From Amycolatopsis sp. NBC_01480 (lineage in GTDB: Bacteria > Actinomycetota > Actinomycetes > Mycobacteriales > Pseudonocardiaceae): DNA of 64,000 nucleotides. The notes under the pieces are model-generated. The model saw only the letters and a list, made by a program, of their open reading frames with translations, made no database searches and had not been told where the DNA came from. The position numbers and the translations under genes are program-made. The stretch is taken from contig NZ_CP109442.1 of assembly GCF_036227205.1 (NCBI RefSeq), positions 5,270,001 through 5,334,000 of the forward strand, in the 5' to 3' direction. Of the stretch, positions 8,291 to 17,036 are shown piece by piece (within the stretch, counting starts at the first letter, position 1; each line of letters starts with the position of its first letter).

Positions 8291-9223
8291 ATGCGGAATC
8301 GGACGGCGCGTGGTCTCTTGTCGGCGACAATGGCGTTTCTGCTGGTGGCGGGCGTGCAAACGCCGGCGCTCGCGGCCGGCGGCACCCAGGCCAACCCACC
8401 GAGCTGGGGACTCGACCGGATCGACCAGCGGACCGGCCTCGACCAGAAGTTCCACTACGAAACCGACGCTTCGGACGTCACCGTGTACGTGATCGACAGC
8501 GGTGTCGACGCGAAGCACCCGGACCTCCAGGGCCGCGTGGCGCCGGGCAAGGACTTCCTCACCACCGGCGCCGACACCTCCGACACCAACGGCCACGGCA
8601 CACGCGTGGCGGGCATCATCGCCGGGAGCAGTTACGGCGTCGCCAAGGGCGCGCAGATCTTCCCGGTCCGCGTGCTCGACAAGGACGGCGGCGGCTCCAC
8701 CGACAACATCATCGCGGGCATCACCTGGGTGACGCAGAACGCGCACCAGCCCGCGGTCGCCGTTCTCGGCATCGGCGGCGTGCCCAACGAGAAGCTCGAC
8801 AACGCTGTCACCGGCCTCGCCGCCGTGATGCCCGTCGCAGTGCCCGCGGGGGAAGGCGGCACGGACGCGAGCCAGATCTCGCCGGCGCACGTGCCGGCCG
8901 CGCTGACCGTCGGCGCGAGCGACGTCCAGGACCAGGTGGCGAGTTTCTCCAATTTCGGGCAACCCCTGGACCTGTACGCGCCGGGCGTCGACATCCCGGC
9001 GCCGCTCGCTGGGACGTCGAACGTCGGCACGCTCTCGGGGACATCGATGGCAGCGGCCTTCGTGGCGGGTGCTGCCGCCCTCTACCGCTCGGAGCATCCG
9101 GAGGCCTCGCCGGCGGACGTCACCACGGCGTTGGTGCAGGCGGCGACCCCGGACGTGCTCAAGAACGTGCCCACCGGAACGGCCAACCGGCTCCTGTGCA
9201 CCCTGCCCGCGGCGAAACCCTGA
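8291..9223 (+). CDS. secreted S8 (subtilisin/proteinase K-type) peptidase-like protein
   Basis: The 310-residue protein begins with a signal peptide (LLSATMAFLLVAGVQTPALA). It goes straight into PSWGLDRIDQR, the usual start of a mature proteinase K-type enzyme, so there is no I9 propeptide. The triad is present: Asp in VIDSGVDAKHPD, His in NGHGTRVAG, Ser in SGTSMAAAFVAG. The oxyanion-hole Asn, normally in an AAGN segment, is replaced: the sequence reads VAVPAGEGGTD. The preceding NMSLGG-type strand is also altered (VLGIGG). It may be a weak or non-catalytic protease homologue. Confidence 0.85.
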   Translation: MRNRTARGLLSATMAFLLVAGVQTPALAAGGTQANPPSWGLDRIDQRTGLDQKFHYETDASDVTVYVIDSGVDAKHPDLQGRVAPGKDFLTTGADTSDTNGHGTRVAGIIAGSSYGVAKGAQIFPVRVLDKDGGGSTDNIIAGITWVTQNAHQPAVAVLGIGGVPNEKLDNAVTGLAAVMPVAVPAGEGGTDASQISPAHVPAALTVGASDVQDQVASFSNFGQPLDLYAPGVDIPAPLAGTSNVGTLSGTSMAAAFVAGAAALYRSEHPEASPADVTTALVQAATPDVLKNVPTGTANRLLCTLPAAKP

Positions 9224-9227
9224 CTGT

Positions 9228-9251
9228 TGCGGGGAAGCGGAACTCCCCGCA
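9228..9251 (+). terminator. hairpin after the S8 peptidase gene
   Basis: An 8-bp perfect stem (TGCGGGGA with TCCCCGCA, loop of 8) starts 5 bases after the stop codon. There is no T-run, so termination is likely but not certain. Confidence 0.6.
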
Positions 9252-9365
9252 TCATGCACCCAGGTCGGGGCACATGACGTCCATCACCTGGACAACGGCT
9301 CCCGGACAGCGGGAAGAACCGGGTAACGTGCCTTCACTACCGATCCGAAACGGGAAGGACCGGGC

Positions 9366-12300
9366 ATGTTCCGCAAGGTGCTGGTGGCCAACCGCGGCGA
9401 GATCGCCATCCGGGCGTTCCGCGCAGGCTACGAACTGGGAGCGGGCACGGTTGCCGTGTTCCCGCACGAAGACCGCAACTCGCTGCATCGGCTGAAGGCC
9501 GACGAGGCCTACGAGATCGGTGAGCCGGGTCACCCGGTGCGCGCCTATCTCTCGGTGGACGAGATCGTGGCGGCCGCCGAGAAGGCGGGCGCGGACGCGG
9601 TTTATCCGGGATACGGCTTCCTGTCGGAGAACCCCGACCTGGCCCGTGCCTGCGAAGAGGCGGGGATCACGTTCGTCGGGCCGTCGGCCGACATCCTCGA
9701 GCTCACGGGCAACAAGGCCCGCGCCGTCAAGGCGGCGCGCGAGGCCGGCGTGCCGGTGCTGGGCTCTTCGGAGCCCTCGAGCGACATCGACGCGCTCGTG
9801 GCCGCGGCCGACGACCTGGGCTTCCCGGTGTTCGTGAAGGCCGTCGCCGGTGGTGGCGGCCGCGGCATGCGGCGGGTCCAGGAGCCGGCTCAGCTGCGCG
9901 AGTCCATCGAGGCGGCCGCGCGCGAGGCCGAGTCCGCGTTCGGCGACCCGACGGTGTTCCTGGAGAAGGCCGTCGTCGAACCGCGGCACATCGAGGTGCA
10001 GATCCTCGCCGACGGCGAGGGCAACATCATCCACCTCTACGAGCGCGACTGCTCCGTCCAGCGCCGCCACCAGAAGGTGGTCGAGCTGGCGCCCGCGCCG
10101 AACCTCGACCCCGAGCTACGGGCCCGGATCTGCGCCGACGCCGTCAAGTTCGCGCGCCAGATCGGCTACCGCAACGCCGGCACGGTCGAGTTCCTGCTGG
10201 ACAAGCAGGGCAACCACGTTTTCATCGAGATGAACCCGCGGATCCAGGTCGAGCACACGGTCACCGAAGAGGTCACCGACGTCGACCTCGTGCAGTCCCA
10301 GCTGCGGATCGCCTCGGGCGAGACCCTCGATGACCTCGGCCTCTCGCAGGACAAGATCTACCTGCGCGGCGCCGCGCTCCAGTGCCGGATCACCACGGAG
10401 GATCCGGCCAACGGCTTCCGCCCGGACACGGGCATGATCAGCGCCTACCGCTCGCCGGGCGGATCCGGCATCCGGCTCGACGGCGGCACCGCCTTCTCCG
10501 GCACGGAAATCAGCGCCCACTTCGACTCGCTGCTGGTGAAGCTGACCTGCCGCGGCCGCGACTTCAAGACCGCCGTGGGCCGCGCCCGCCGGGCCGTCGC
10601 GGAGTTCCGTATCCGCGGTGTGGCGACGAACATCCCGTTCCTGCAGGCCGTCCTCGACGACCCGGATTTCCGCGACGGCCACGTCACCACGTCGTTCATC
10701 GAGGAGCGCCCGCACCTGCTCACCGCGCGCCACTCCGCCGACCGCGGCACGCGCCTGCTCACCTACCTGGCCGATCAGACGGTGAACAAGCCGCACGGCG
10801 AGCGCCCGCGCACCCCCGAGGCGGCGGCGAAGCTGCCGAAGATCCCGGACGGTTTCAAACCGGCCGACGGCTCCAAGCAGAAGCTCATCGAGCTGGGCCC
10901 GGTCGGCTTCGCGAGCTGGCTGCGCGAGTCGCCGCTGATCGGCGTCACGGACACGACATTCCGCGACGCGCACCAGTCACTGCTCGCCACGCGGGTGCGG
11001 ACGAAGGACCTGCTCGCCGTCGCGCCAGTGGTCGCCGCCACCGTGCCGCAGCTGCTTTCGCTGGAATGCTGGGGCGGCGCCACATACGACGTCGCGCTGC
11101 GCTTCCTGGCCGAGGACCCGTGGGAGCGGCTGGCCCAGCTGCGCAAGGCCGTGCCGAACATCTGCCTGCAGATGCTCCTGCGCGGGCGCAACACCGTCGG
11201 CTACACGCCTTACCCGACCGAGGTGACGCACGCCTTCGTCGAGGAGGCGACCGCCACCGGCATCGACATCTTCCGCATCTTCGACGCGCTCAACGACGTC
11301 GAGCAGATGCGGCCGGCGATCGAGGCCGTCCGCGAGACCGGCGCCGCCGTCGCCGAGGTCGCGCTCTGCTACACCTCGGACCTGTCCGACCCCGGCGAAA
11401 AGCTCTACACGCTCGACTACTACCTCAGTCTGGCCGAGCAGATCGTCGGCGCCGGCGCGCACATCCTGGCGATCAAGGACATGGCGGGACTGCTCCGCGC
11501 GCCCGCCGCGGCGAAGCTGGTGACCGCGCTGCGCAAGGAGTTCGACCTCCCGGTGCACATCCACACCCACGACACGGCGGGCGGCCAGCTGGCCACCTAC
11601 CTCGCCGCGATCCAGGCGGGCGCGGACGCGGTGGACGGCGCCGTCTCGTCGATGGCCGGCACCACGTCGCAGCCCTCGCTCGGCTCGATCGTCGCGGCCA
11701 CCGACCACTCCGACCACTCGACCGGCCTCGACCTGCAGGCGATCGGCGACCTGGAGCCGTACTGGGAGAGCGTCCGCAAGATCTACGCGCCCTTCGAAGC
11801 CGGCCTCGCGTCGCCCACCGGCCGGGTGTACCACCACGAGATTCCGGGCGGGCAGCTTTCGAACCTGCGCACCCAGGCCATCGCGCTGGGCCTCGGCGAC
11901 CGCTTCGAGGACATCGAGGCCATGTACGCCGCCGCGGACAAGATCCTGGGCCACCTGGTGAAGGTGACGCCTTCGTCCAAAGTGGTCGGTGACCTCGCAC
12001 TGCACCTCGTCGGCGCGGGCGTGTCGCCCGCGGACTTCGAGGCGGAGCCGAACAAGTTCGACATCCCCGACTCCGTGATCGGCTTCCTGCGCGGCGAGCT
12101 CGGCGACCCGCCGGGCGGCTGGCCGGAACCGTTCCGCACCAAGGCTCTTGAGGGCCGTTCGGCGGCCAAGCCGGTGGTGGAACTGTCCGAAGAGGACCGC
12201 AAGGAGCTGACGGACGATCGTCGCGGCACGCTGAACCGGCTGCTGTTCCCTGGCCCCACGAAGGAGTTCCAGGCTCACCGCGAGGCGTACGGCGACACGA

Positions 12301-12743
12301 GCGTATTGCCCAGCAAGGACTTCTTCTACGGCCTGCGCCCGGGCGAGGAGTACGCGGTCGACCTGGAGCCGGGCGTCCGCCTGCTCATCGAGCTGGAGGC
12401 GATCGGCGAGGCCGACGAGCGTGGCCTGCGCACGGTCATGTCGTCGCTGAACGGCCAGATCCGGCCGATCCAGATCCGGGACCGCTCCATCGCCTCGGAC
12501 ATCCCGGCCACGGAAAAGGCCGAGAAGGGCAACCCGAAGCAGATTGCCGCGCCGTTCGCCGGCGTGGTGACGCTGCAGGTGGCCGAGGGCGACGAGGTGG
12601 AGTCCGGTGCGACCGTGGCGACCATCGAGGCCATGAAGATGGAGGCGTCCATCACCGCTTCGGCGGCGGGCAAGGTCGGGCGCTTGGCGATCACCTCCGT
12701 TCAGCAGGTCGAGGGCGGAGACCTCCTCATCGTGCTCGAGTAG
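9366..12743 (+). CDS. pyc: pyruvate carboxylase
   Basis: Carboxylates pyruvate to oxaloacetate with ATP, bicarbonate and biotin (anaplerosis). At 1125 residues it is a complete single-chain enzyme. The biotin carboxylase domain (1-450) has the ATP-grasp loop [12 protein letters not shown] and [15 protein letters not shown]. The carboxyltransferase TIM barrel begins at about 530 with [18 protein letters not shown] (metal Asp). A PYC/OADA domain follows. The C-terminal biotinyl domain carries EAMKMEA, whose second Lys (the one in MKM) is biotinylated. GGAAGG stands upstream of ATG 9366. Mycobacterium tuberculosis also has pca between recG and rsmD. A strong hairpin follows. Confidence 0.97.
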   Translation: MFRKVLVANRGEIAIRAFRAGYELGAGTVAVFPHEDRNSLHRLKADEAYEIGEPGHPVRAYLSVDEIVAAAEKAGADAVYPGYGFLSENPDLARACEEAGITFVGPSADILELTGNKARAVKAAREAGVPVLGSSEPSSDIDALVAAADDLGFPVFVKAVAGGGGRGMRRVQEPAQLRESIEAAAREAESAFGDPTVFLEKAVVEPRHIEVQILADGEGNIIHLYERDCSVQRRHQKVVELAPAPNLDPELRARICADAVKFARQIGYRNAGTVEFLLDKQGNHVFIEMNPRIQVEHTVTEEVTDVDLVQSQLRIASGETLDDLGLSQDKIYLRGAALQCRITTEDPANGFRPDTGMISAYRSPGGSGIRLDGGTAFSGTEISAHFDSLLVKLTCRGRDFKTAVGRARRAVAEFRIRGVATNIPFLQAVLDDPDFRDGHVTTSFIEERPHLLTARHSADRGTRLLTYLADQTVNKPHGERPRTPEAAAKLPKIPDGFKPADGSKQKLIELGPVGFASWLRESPLIGVTDTTFRDAHQSLLATRVRTKDLLAVAPVVAATVPQLLSLECWGGATYDVALRFLAEDPWERLAQLRKAVPNICLQMLLRGRNTVGYTPYPTEVTHAFVEEATATGIDIFRIFDALNDVEQMRPAIEAVRETGAAVAEVALCYTSDLSDPGEKLYTLDYYLSLAEQIVGAGAHILAIKDMAGLLRAPAAAKLVTALRKEFDLPVHIHTHDTAGGQLATYLAAIQAGADAVDGAVSSMAGTTSQPSLGSIVAATDHSDHSTGLDLQAIGDLEPYWESVRKIYAPFEAGLASPTGRVYHHEIPGGQLSNLRTQAIALGLGDRFEDIEAMYAAADKILGHLVKVTPSSKVVGDLALHLVGAGVSPADFEAEPNKFDIPDSVIGFLRGELGDPPGGWPEPFRTKALEGRSAAKPVVELSEEDRKELTDDRRGTLNRLLFPGPTKEFQAHREAYGDTSVLPSKDFFYGLRPGEEYAVDLEPGVRLLIELEAIGEADERGLRTVMSSLNGQIRPIQIRDRSIASDIPATEKAEKGNPKQIAAPFAGVVTLQVAEGDEVESGATVATIEAMKMEASITASAAGKVGRLAITSVQQVEGGDLLIVLE

Positions 12744-12767
12744 CCGGCCACGACGCCAGTTTTCAGT

Positions 12768-12818
12768 GTCGCGAACGGCCCTTTCGCTCCCCTGCGTAGC
12801 GAAAGGGCCGTTCGCGAC
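12768..12818 (+). terminator. long perfect hairpin after pyc
   Basis: Two perfectly complementary 21-base arms (12768-12788 and 12798-12818) with a 9-base loop, followed by GTTTT. The arms contain GCGAAAGGGCCGTTCGCGAC. It lies 25 bp after the pyc stop and 47 bp before the arginase-family start. Its symmetry would let it stop transcription from either side. Confidence 0.85.
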
Positions 12819-12864
12819 GTTTTGGGCTCGTGTTCTTCGGCGTGCCCGCGCTAACGTCGGCCGC

Positions 12865-13668
12865 ATGCTGATCAACGCGGTGCCGCAGTGGCAGGGCGCG
12901 ATCGGCCCGAGAGCAACCGGGCTGGTCGAGGGCTGCCTCGCGCTTTCCGAACTGGCCGGGCACGTGCTCGGACTGCCGGTGCGCCATGTCCGCCAGGACA
13001 GGGCGACCTCGGACGCGGTCGACGGCGTCGCCAACCGGGCCGTGCTCACCGGCCCGAACCGGGCGGCGCAACTGGCCGCGCTGGAGGCTCCTGGCGGTCC
13101 GGTGCTGACCATCGGCGGCGACTGCGGCGTCGAGCTGATCCCGGTCGGGGTCGCACGATTCCGTTACGGCGCAGGGTTGGGAGCCGCGTGGTTCGACGCG
13201 CACGCGGACTTGAACACCGCTGAGTCGTCGCCGTCCGGCGCCTTCCACGGGATGGTGCTGCGGTCGCTGCTCGGCGAGGGGGACGCGTCATTCGCGGCCA
13301 GTCCAGCGCTGGAGCCCGGCCGGGTCGCGCTGTTCGGCACGCGGGCTTTCGACGCGGCCGAGGAGGAGGCGGTCGCCCGCGGGCTGGCTGTGCGGACCAA
13401 GGACGTCGCCGGGACGCTGCGCGCGGCCGGCGCGGATCGGGTGTACCTGCACCTGGACCTGGACGTCCTGGACCCGGCCGAATTCGGCGGCCTGAACTAC
13501 CCGGAGCCGGGCGGGCTGACGATCACCGAACTTGTCGAGGCGCTCGACGGACTGTCCGAAATGGACGTCGTCGGCGCGGGGATCGCGGAGTGCGTCGGCA
13601 CGGGCAGGGAACTGAACGTTCTCGAGCCCGTCGTCGCCGCGGTGGGGAGGTTGCTGATGCGGGCTTGA
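12865..13668 (+). CDS. arginase/agmatinase/formiminoglutamase-family protein
   Basis: A 267-residue ureohydrolase-fold protein. Family enzymes hydrolyse guanidino or formimino groups using two Mn ions. Metal motifs: WFDAHADLNT (Asp-x-His-x-Asp) at about residue 110, and HLDLDVLDP at about 195. The first motif reads GGDCGVE instead of the usual GGDHS, so the first His ligand is a Cys. ATG at 12865 starts at the first conserved strand; the open frame upstream runs into the pyc hairpin. The substrate is unknown and no urea-cycle genes are adjacent. Confidence 0.8.
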   Translation: MLINAVPQWQGAIGPRATGLVEGCLALSELAGHVLGLPVRHVRQDRATSDAVDGVANRAVLTGPNRAAQLAALEAPGGPVLTIGGDCGVELIPVGVARFRYGAGLGAAWFDAHADLNTAESSPSGAFHGMVLRSLLGEGDASFAASPALEPGRVALFGTRAFDAAEEEAVARGLAVRTKDVAGTLRAAGADRVYLHLDLDVLDPAEFGGLNYPEPGGLTITELVEALDGLSEMDVVGAGIAECVGTGRELNVLEPVVAAVGRLLMRA

Positions 13669-13673
13669 GCCCC

Positions 13674-13700
13674 GGACACCGGCTGTTCGTCCCGGTGTCC
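13674..13700 (+). terminator. hairpin after the arginase-family gene
   Basis: A 9-bp perfect stem (GGACACCGG with CCGGTGTCC) and a 9-base loop, 5 bases after the stop codon, followed by TTG. It lies between converging genes and may serve both. Confidence 0.6.
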
Positions 13701-13812
13701 TTGCAGGTAGACGACCACGCACGTGTGCGGCCCGAAGGAGGTGTGCCCGAGGCCGTGACGCTGATCGGTCGTCGTACGGCGAAACCACGCCGGCCGGCTC
13801 GGATCCGGCTCC

Positions 13813-14202
13813 TCAGCCGAGGTGTTCGGAGGCTCTCTCATCCATCGCCGCGCGGACGGCGTCGACGGCTTCGGCCGGTCCGGCGTCCAGTTCACGTGCC
13901 CGGGCGGCGAACTCCATGGCCGCTTCGCGAAGCAGCCCGGCACGGTTCGGCCGTTCGGCCGGACCCGTGACGACGGTTCCCTTCGCGCGGCCCGTGGCCA
14001 CCAGCCCACCGGCCTCCAGCTCGCGGTAGACGCGCGCGATGGTGCCGGAAGCGAGCCCGAGGTCGCGGGCGAGCTGGCGGATCGGCGGCAGTTTGGCGCC
14101 GTCAGCGAGTGCGCCCGTCGCGATCGCGCGGACGATCTGGTCGTACACCTGACGCCAGGGGGCGACGCCGCTGTCGGCGTCGACCGTGACTCGCAGCGGC
14201 AC
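13813..14202 (-). CDS. GntR-family regulator, YtrA type
   Basis: At 129 residues it has a GntR winged helix (about 10-75: PWRQVYDQIVRAIATGAL, then LPPIRQLARDLGLASGTIAR) and only a short helical tail, which defines the YtrA subfamily. The GTG start at 14202 immediately follows the stop of the upstream membrane gene, so the two form an operon on the minus strand. YtrA regulators usually repress their own operon through an inverted repeat; a perfect 9-bp inverted repeat lies just before the first gene. Confidence 0.9.
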   Translation of the reverse strand: MPLRVTVDADSGVAPWRQVYDQIVRAIATGALADGAKLPPIRQLARDLGLASGTIARVYRELEAGGLVATGRAKGTVVTGPAERPNRAGLLREAAMEFAARARELDAGPAEAVDAVRAAMDERASEHLG

Positions 14203-14925
14203 CTACTTCGCCGCCGCGGCCGCGGGCAGTTTCCCCGGCGGGGCAGCGATCGCGCGGAACGCCGCGACCGTCACGACGAACGCCACCAGCGACGACAGGT
14301 TGCCGGCGGTCCATCCGGTCATGGCGCACAAACCCGTGCCGAGGCCGATGACGACGCGCGCGCTGCGGCAACGCAGCGCCAGGTCGACGACGGAGTCACC
14401 TTCGGCCGGGCGGCGGACGGCGAGTATGGCCACCAGCCAGGCCGCGGCGTTGGCGGCGACGGTGATGCCGAGCAGGGTCCACTGGCCGAGGAAGGCCAGG
14501 TGCACCACGGCGGCGAGCGTGGCGAGGAGGTTGACGACGAGCGCCCACACCGGGACGAAGTCGGGCATCCGACGGGTCGCCAGGGTGGCTTCGCGCCGCG
14601 CAGTGCGTGCGGGTCGCTGGGCGAGCATTTCGGCGATCAGCGCGCCGAGCAGGAGGGTGACGACGATCGTGCCGCCGCCGTTGGAGTCCTGCAGGTCGCC
14701 GGCGTGCGGGATGAGGGGCAGGCCCACGAACAGCCACGGGTACCAGAACCGGCGGCGGCGCAGGTAGCGCACGGCCATTGCGACCTGGTCCGGCGTCGCC
14801 TCGGGCAGGCCCCACTTGGCGAGCAGGCGCGCGCCTTGCCGTTCACCCGGCCACAGCACGATCAGGATGACCAGCCCGAACACGCCGCAGGTCAGCGCGA
14901 CGGCCAGCGCGTTGTCGAGTTGCAT
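14203..14925 (-). CDS. multi-pass membrane protein co-transcribed with a YtrA-type regulator
   Basis: A 240-residue membrane protein with six or seven hydrophobic segments (for example LAVALTCGVFGLVILIVLW and VPVWALVVNLLATLAAVVHL). No family motif was recognised. ATG 14925 has GGAGGG 7 bases upstream; the frame is open further 5' but crosses the operator. It is the first gene of a two-gene operon, and its stop TAG abuts the regulator start. In other YtrA operons the partner is a transporter or membrane stress protein; no ATPase partner is present here. Confidence 0.75.
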   Translation of the reverse strand: MQLDNALAVALTCGVFGLVILIVLWPGERQGARLLAKWGLPEATPDQVAMAVRYLRRRRFWYPWLFVGLPLIPHAGDLQDSNGGGTIVVTLLLGALIAEMLAQRPARTARREATLATRRMPDFVPVWALVVNLLATLAAVVHLAFLGQWTLLGITVAANAAAWLVAILAVRRPAEGDSVVDLALRCRSARVVIGLGTGLCAMTGWTAGNLSSLVAFVVTVAAFRAIAAPPGKLPAAAAAK

Positions 14926-14941
14926 GGCCGAGCCCTCCAGC

Positions 14942-14965
14942 CTTGTATCAAACACATGATACAAG
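14942..14965. promoter_or_regulatory. probable operator of the YtrA-type operon
   Basis: A perfect inverted repeat, CTTGTATCA-N6-TGATACAAG, ends 17 bp before the start codon of the membrane gene. It is AT-rich in otherwise GC-rich DNA and symmetric, as expected for a dimeric GntR protein. Position and symmetry suggest repression by steric block. Confidence 0.8.
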
Positions 14966-15138
14966 ACGGCCTTGTGCTGCGCCGGGCGAGGACCTCGGTT
15001 TTCGGCGCCGCTGGAGGGCGACGGGCGGGTTCGTCCGTTCGTACGTACTTTTCGCGGCAGCCGGGGGAGATTTATCGGAAAGTACGAGCCGCTTCTCGTG
15101 AACTTGTCACGGACGGGACAAGAAATCGGTTTCTTCTG

Positions 15139-15192
15139 CGAGGGGTGACACGTTTCGGCGTGGTTTTTCGATGTGTCGGGTGTCACCCCTCG
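15139..15192. promoter_or_regulatory. 13-bp inverted repeat upstream of the PucR gene
   Basis: Perfect arms CGAGGGGTGACAC and GTGTCACCCCTCG are separated by 28 bp, ending 67 bp before the PucR start. The spacing would place two half-sites about four helical turns apart, which suits looping or cooperative binding. It could also form a long-loop hairpin in the leader. No other gene lies in 14966-15259. Confidence 0.6.
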
Positions 15193-15259
15193 ATGGCCGC
15201 GGGGTGTCCGGCCACGCCGTGGCGACGGCCGGGAACTGGGGCGGGGCAAAGGAGCTGCG

Positions 15260-16549
15260 ATGTCGGTGGAGCGCGGACTCGATCATCCGGTGTTGCCCTC
15301 GGCGCTGCCCCGGAAGCTGGCCGAGATCCTGCGCCCTGAACTGGCGAGCCTTTCCGAGGAGATCGTCGACGAGATCCAGGCGACGATCCCGGCGTACGCG
15401 CGGCCGCTCGACGGGCCGTACGGGAAGTCGATCCGGGCGGGGGTCGAGTACGCGATCACGCTGTTCGTCGCGCAGATCGCCGATCCGAGCGTGTCCAAGG
15501 AGCAGTCGCACGAGGTGCACCACCGGCTCGGGCAGAACGAGATGCGCGAGGGCCGCAGCCTGGACACGCTGCAGTCGGCGTACCGCGTTGGCGCGCGGGT
15601 GTCGTGGCGGCGGATCATGCGGGTCGGGCGGCGCAGTGGCCTTTCATCGGCAGTGATGTCGCAGCTGGCGGACGCGATGCTGGCGTTCATGGACGAGCTC
15701 GCGTCGGTGGCCCTCGACGGTTACCTGGAGGCGAAGGCCCGGACGGCCGGCGCGTTGGAGACGTGGCGGCGAAAGCTGCTCGGGCTGCTGCTGGAGGTCC
15801 CTGCGGCCCCGGCGAAGGCCGTGGCGGAACTCGCTCAGCTCACCGGCTGGGCGGTGCCGGAGCTGGTTTCGCCGATTGCCGTCCGGCCGCTGTTCGAAGC
15901 CCATCCGCGCCGGCGCGTCACGCTGGACTCCGACGTACTGGCCGAACTCGATGGCGTGGAGCCCCGCCTCGTCGTCCCGGGCCCGGTCGGCGGCGCGCGG
16001 CTGGCGACGTTGCAGGCGGCGTTGCCGGACCACTGCCTGTCCATCGGGCCGTGCGTGCCGCTGGACAGCCTCGCGGATTCGCTGCGCTGGGCCCGAGCCG
16101 CATTGGTGCTCGCCGATCGGGGGCGAATCCCCGGCCAACGCGTGATCCGCGCCGAGGAGCACCTGGCCACGCTGCTCGTGAACTCCGACACCGCGCTGGT
16201 CACGCTGTTGCGCACCCGGCTGTTCGCGCCGCTCGCCGAAATGACGGACAAGCAGCAGGACCGTCTCCTCGAGACGCTGCGGGCCTGGCTCGACAGCCAG
16301 GGCAACGTCGTCGAGATCGCCGAACGCCTCCAGGTTCACCCCCAGACAGTGCGCTACCGCATGCGCCAGCTGCAGGCGACGTTCGGCGACCGGCTGCGCG
16401 ACCCGTCGGCCCGTTTCGAGCTGGAACTGGTGCTGCGCGGATGCTCTCCCGACCATTCGCCGGCGGCGGGCGAATCCTGGGTGGGCGGCTTTCCCGTGGG
16501 CGAGCTGATGCCGTCGCCGCGCAGAAGCCCACAGTGGAGCGACCGCTGA
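15260..16549 (+). CDS. PucR-family transcriptional regulator
   Basis: A 429-residue regulator. The C-terminal PucR helix-turn-helix is clear: LLETLRAWLDSQGNVVEIAE followed by LQVHPQTVRYRMRQL (about 340-385). The N-terminal half (about 20-160) is a helical sensor region, with RLGQNEMREGRSLDTLQSAY, of the type found in many actinobacterial PucR proteins. ATG 15260 has GGAG 5 bases upstream. It stands alone between a divergent operon and a repeat array, so its targets cannot be inferred. A perfect inverted repeat just upstream may be its own binding site. Confidence 0.9.
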   Translation: MSVERGLDHPVLPSALPRKLAEILRPELASLSEEIVDEIQATIPAYARPLDGPYGKSIRAGVEYAITLFVAQIADPSVSKEQSHEVHHRLGQNEMREGRSLDTLQSAYRVGARVSWRRIMRVGRRSGLSSAVMSQLADAMLAFMDELASVALDGYLEAKARTAGALETWRRKLLGLLLEVPAAPAKAVAELAQLTGWAVPELVSPIAVRPLFEAHPRRRVTLDSDVLAELDGVEPRLVVPGPVGGARLATLQAALPDHCLSIGPCVPLDSLADSLRWARAALVLADRGRIPGQRVIRAEEHLATLLVNSDTALVTLLRTRLFAPLAEMTDKQQDRLLETLRAWLDSQGNVVEIAERLQVHPQTVRYRMRQLQATFGDRLRDPSARFELELVLRGCSPDHSPAAGESWVGGFPVGELMPSPRRSPQWSDR

Positions 16550-16685
16550 ACTTGGCGCCTGAGCGGCGACGCCCGGGCGATGGCCGCGGAATGGCGAGGC
16601 CGGTTTGCCCTCCGGAGCGCTGGGTTCTGTGCAAGTCGCCAAGCCTGGCCGGTGCACGCCCGGGAGATTCGGCATCCCCGCTGAA

Positions 16686-17018
16686 GGTGGCTGTCCGCCG
16701 AGCGCTCGGCGACGGCTGCCTGCCCGCGTTTCAGCATCCTCGCCGGACGTGGCTGCCCGCCCGAGCGCTTCGGGATCTCCGTCGGACCTGCTGTCTGCCG
16801 AGCACTTCGACATCTCTGCCGGAGGTAGCTGCCTGCCTGAGCGCTCCGGGGGTTCCGTGCTCGAGGTAGCTGTCTGCCTGAGCGGCTCGGGATCTGTGCC
16901 GGACATGGCTACTTGCCTGAGCACTTCGGGATCTGTGCCGGATGTGGCTGCTTGCCCGAGCGTTTGGATCTCTGCCGGACGCGCTGTCTGCCCGAGGGTG
17001 CGGCATGTCGCCGGGGAT
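16686..17018. repeat. degenerate tandem repeats of about 39 bp
   Basis: About nine imperfect units follow each other, most with starts 37-41 bp apart (for example 16749, 16788, 16825, 16866, 16905, 16944, 16981). The consensus is near GTGGCTGCCTGCC, then GAGCGCTTCGGGATCT and GCCGGA. The array fills the 487-bp gap between the PucR gene and the next convergent gene. Open frames run through it on both strands, but they show the repeat itself rather than a recognisable protein, so no gene is called here. Confidence 0.8.
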
Positions 17019-17036
17019 TGGCGAGTTCGTCAGGTT

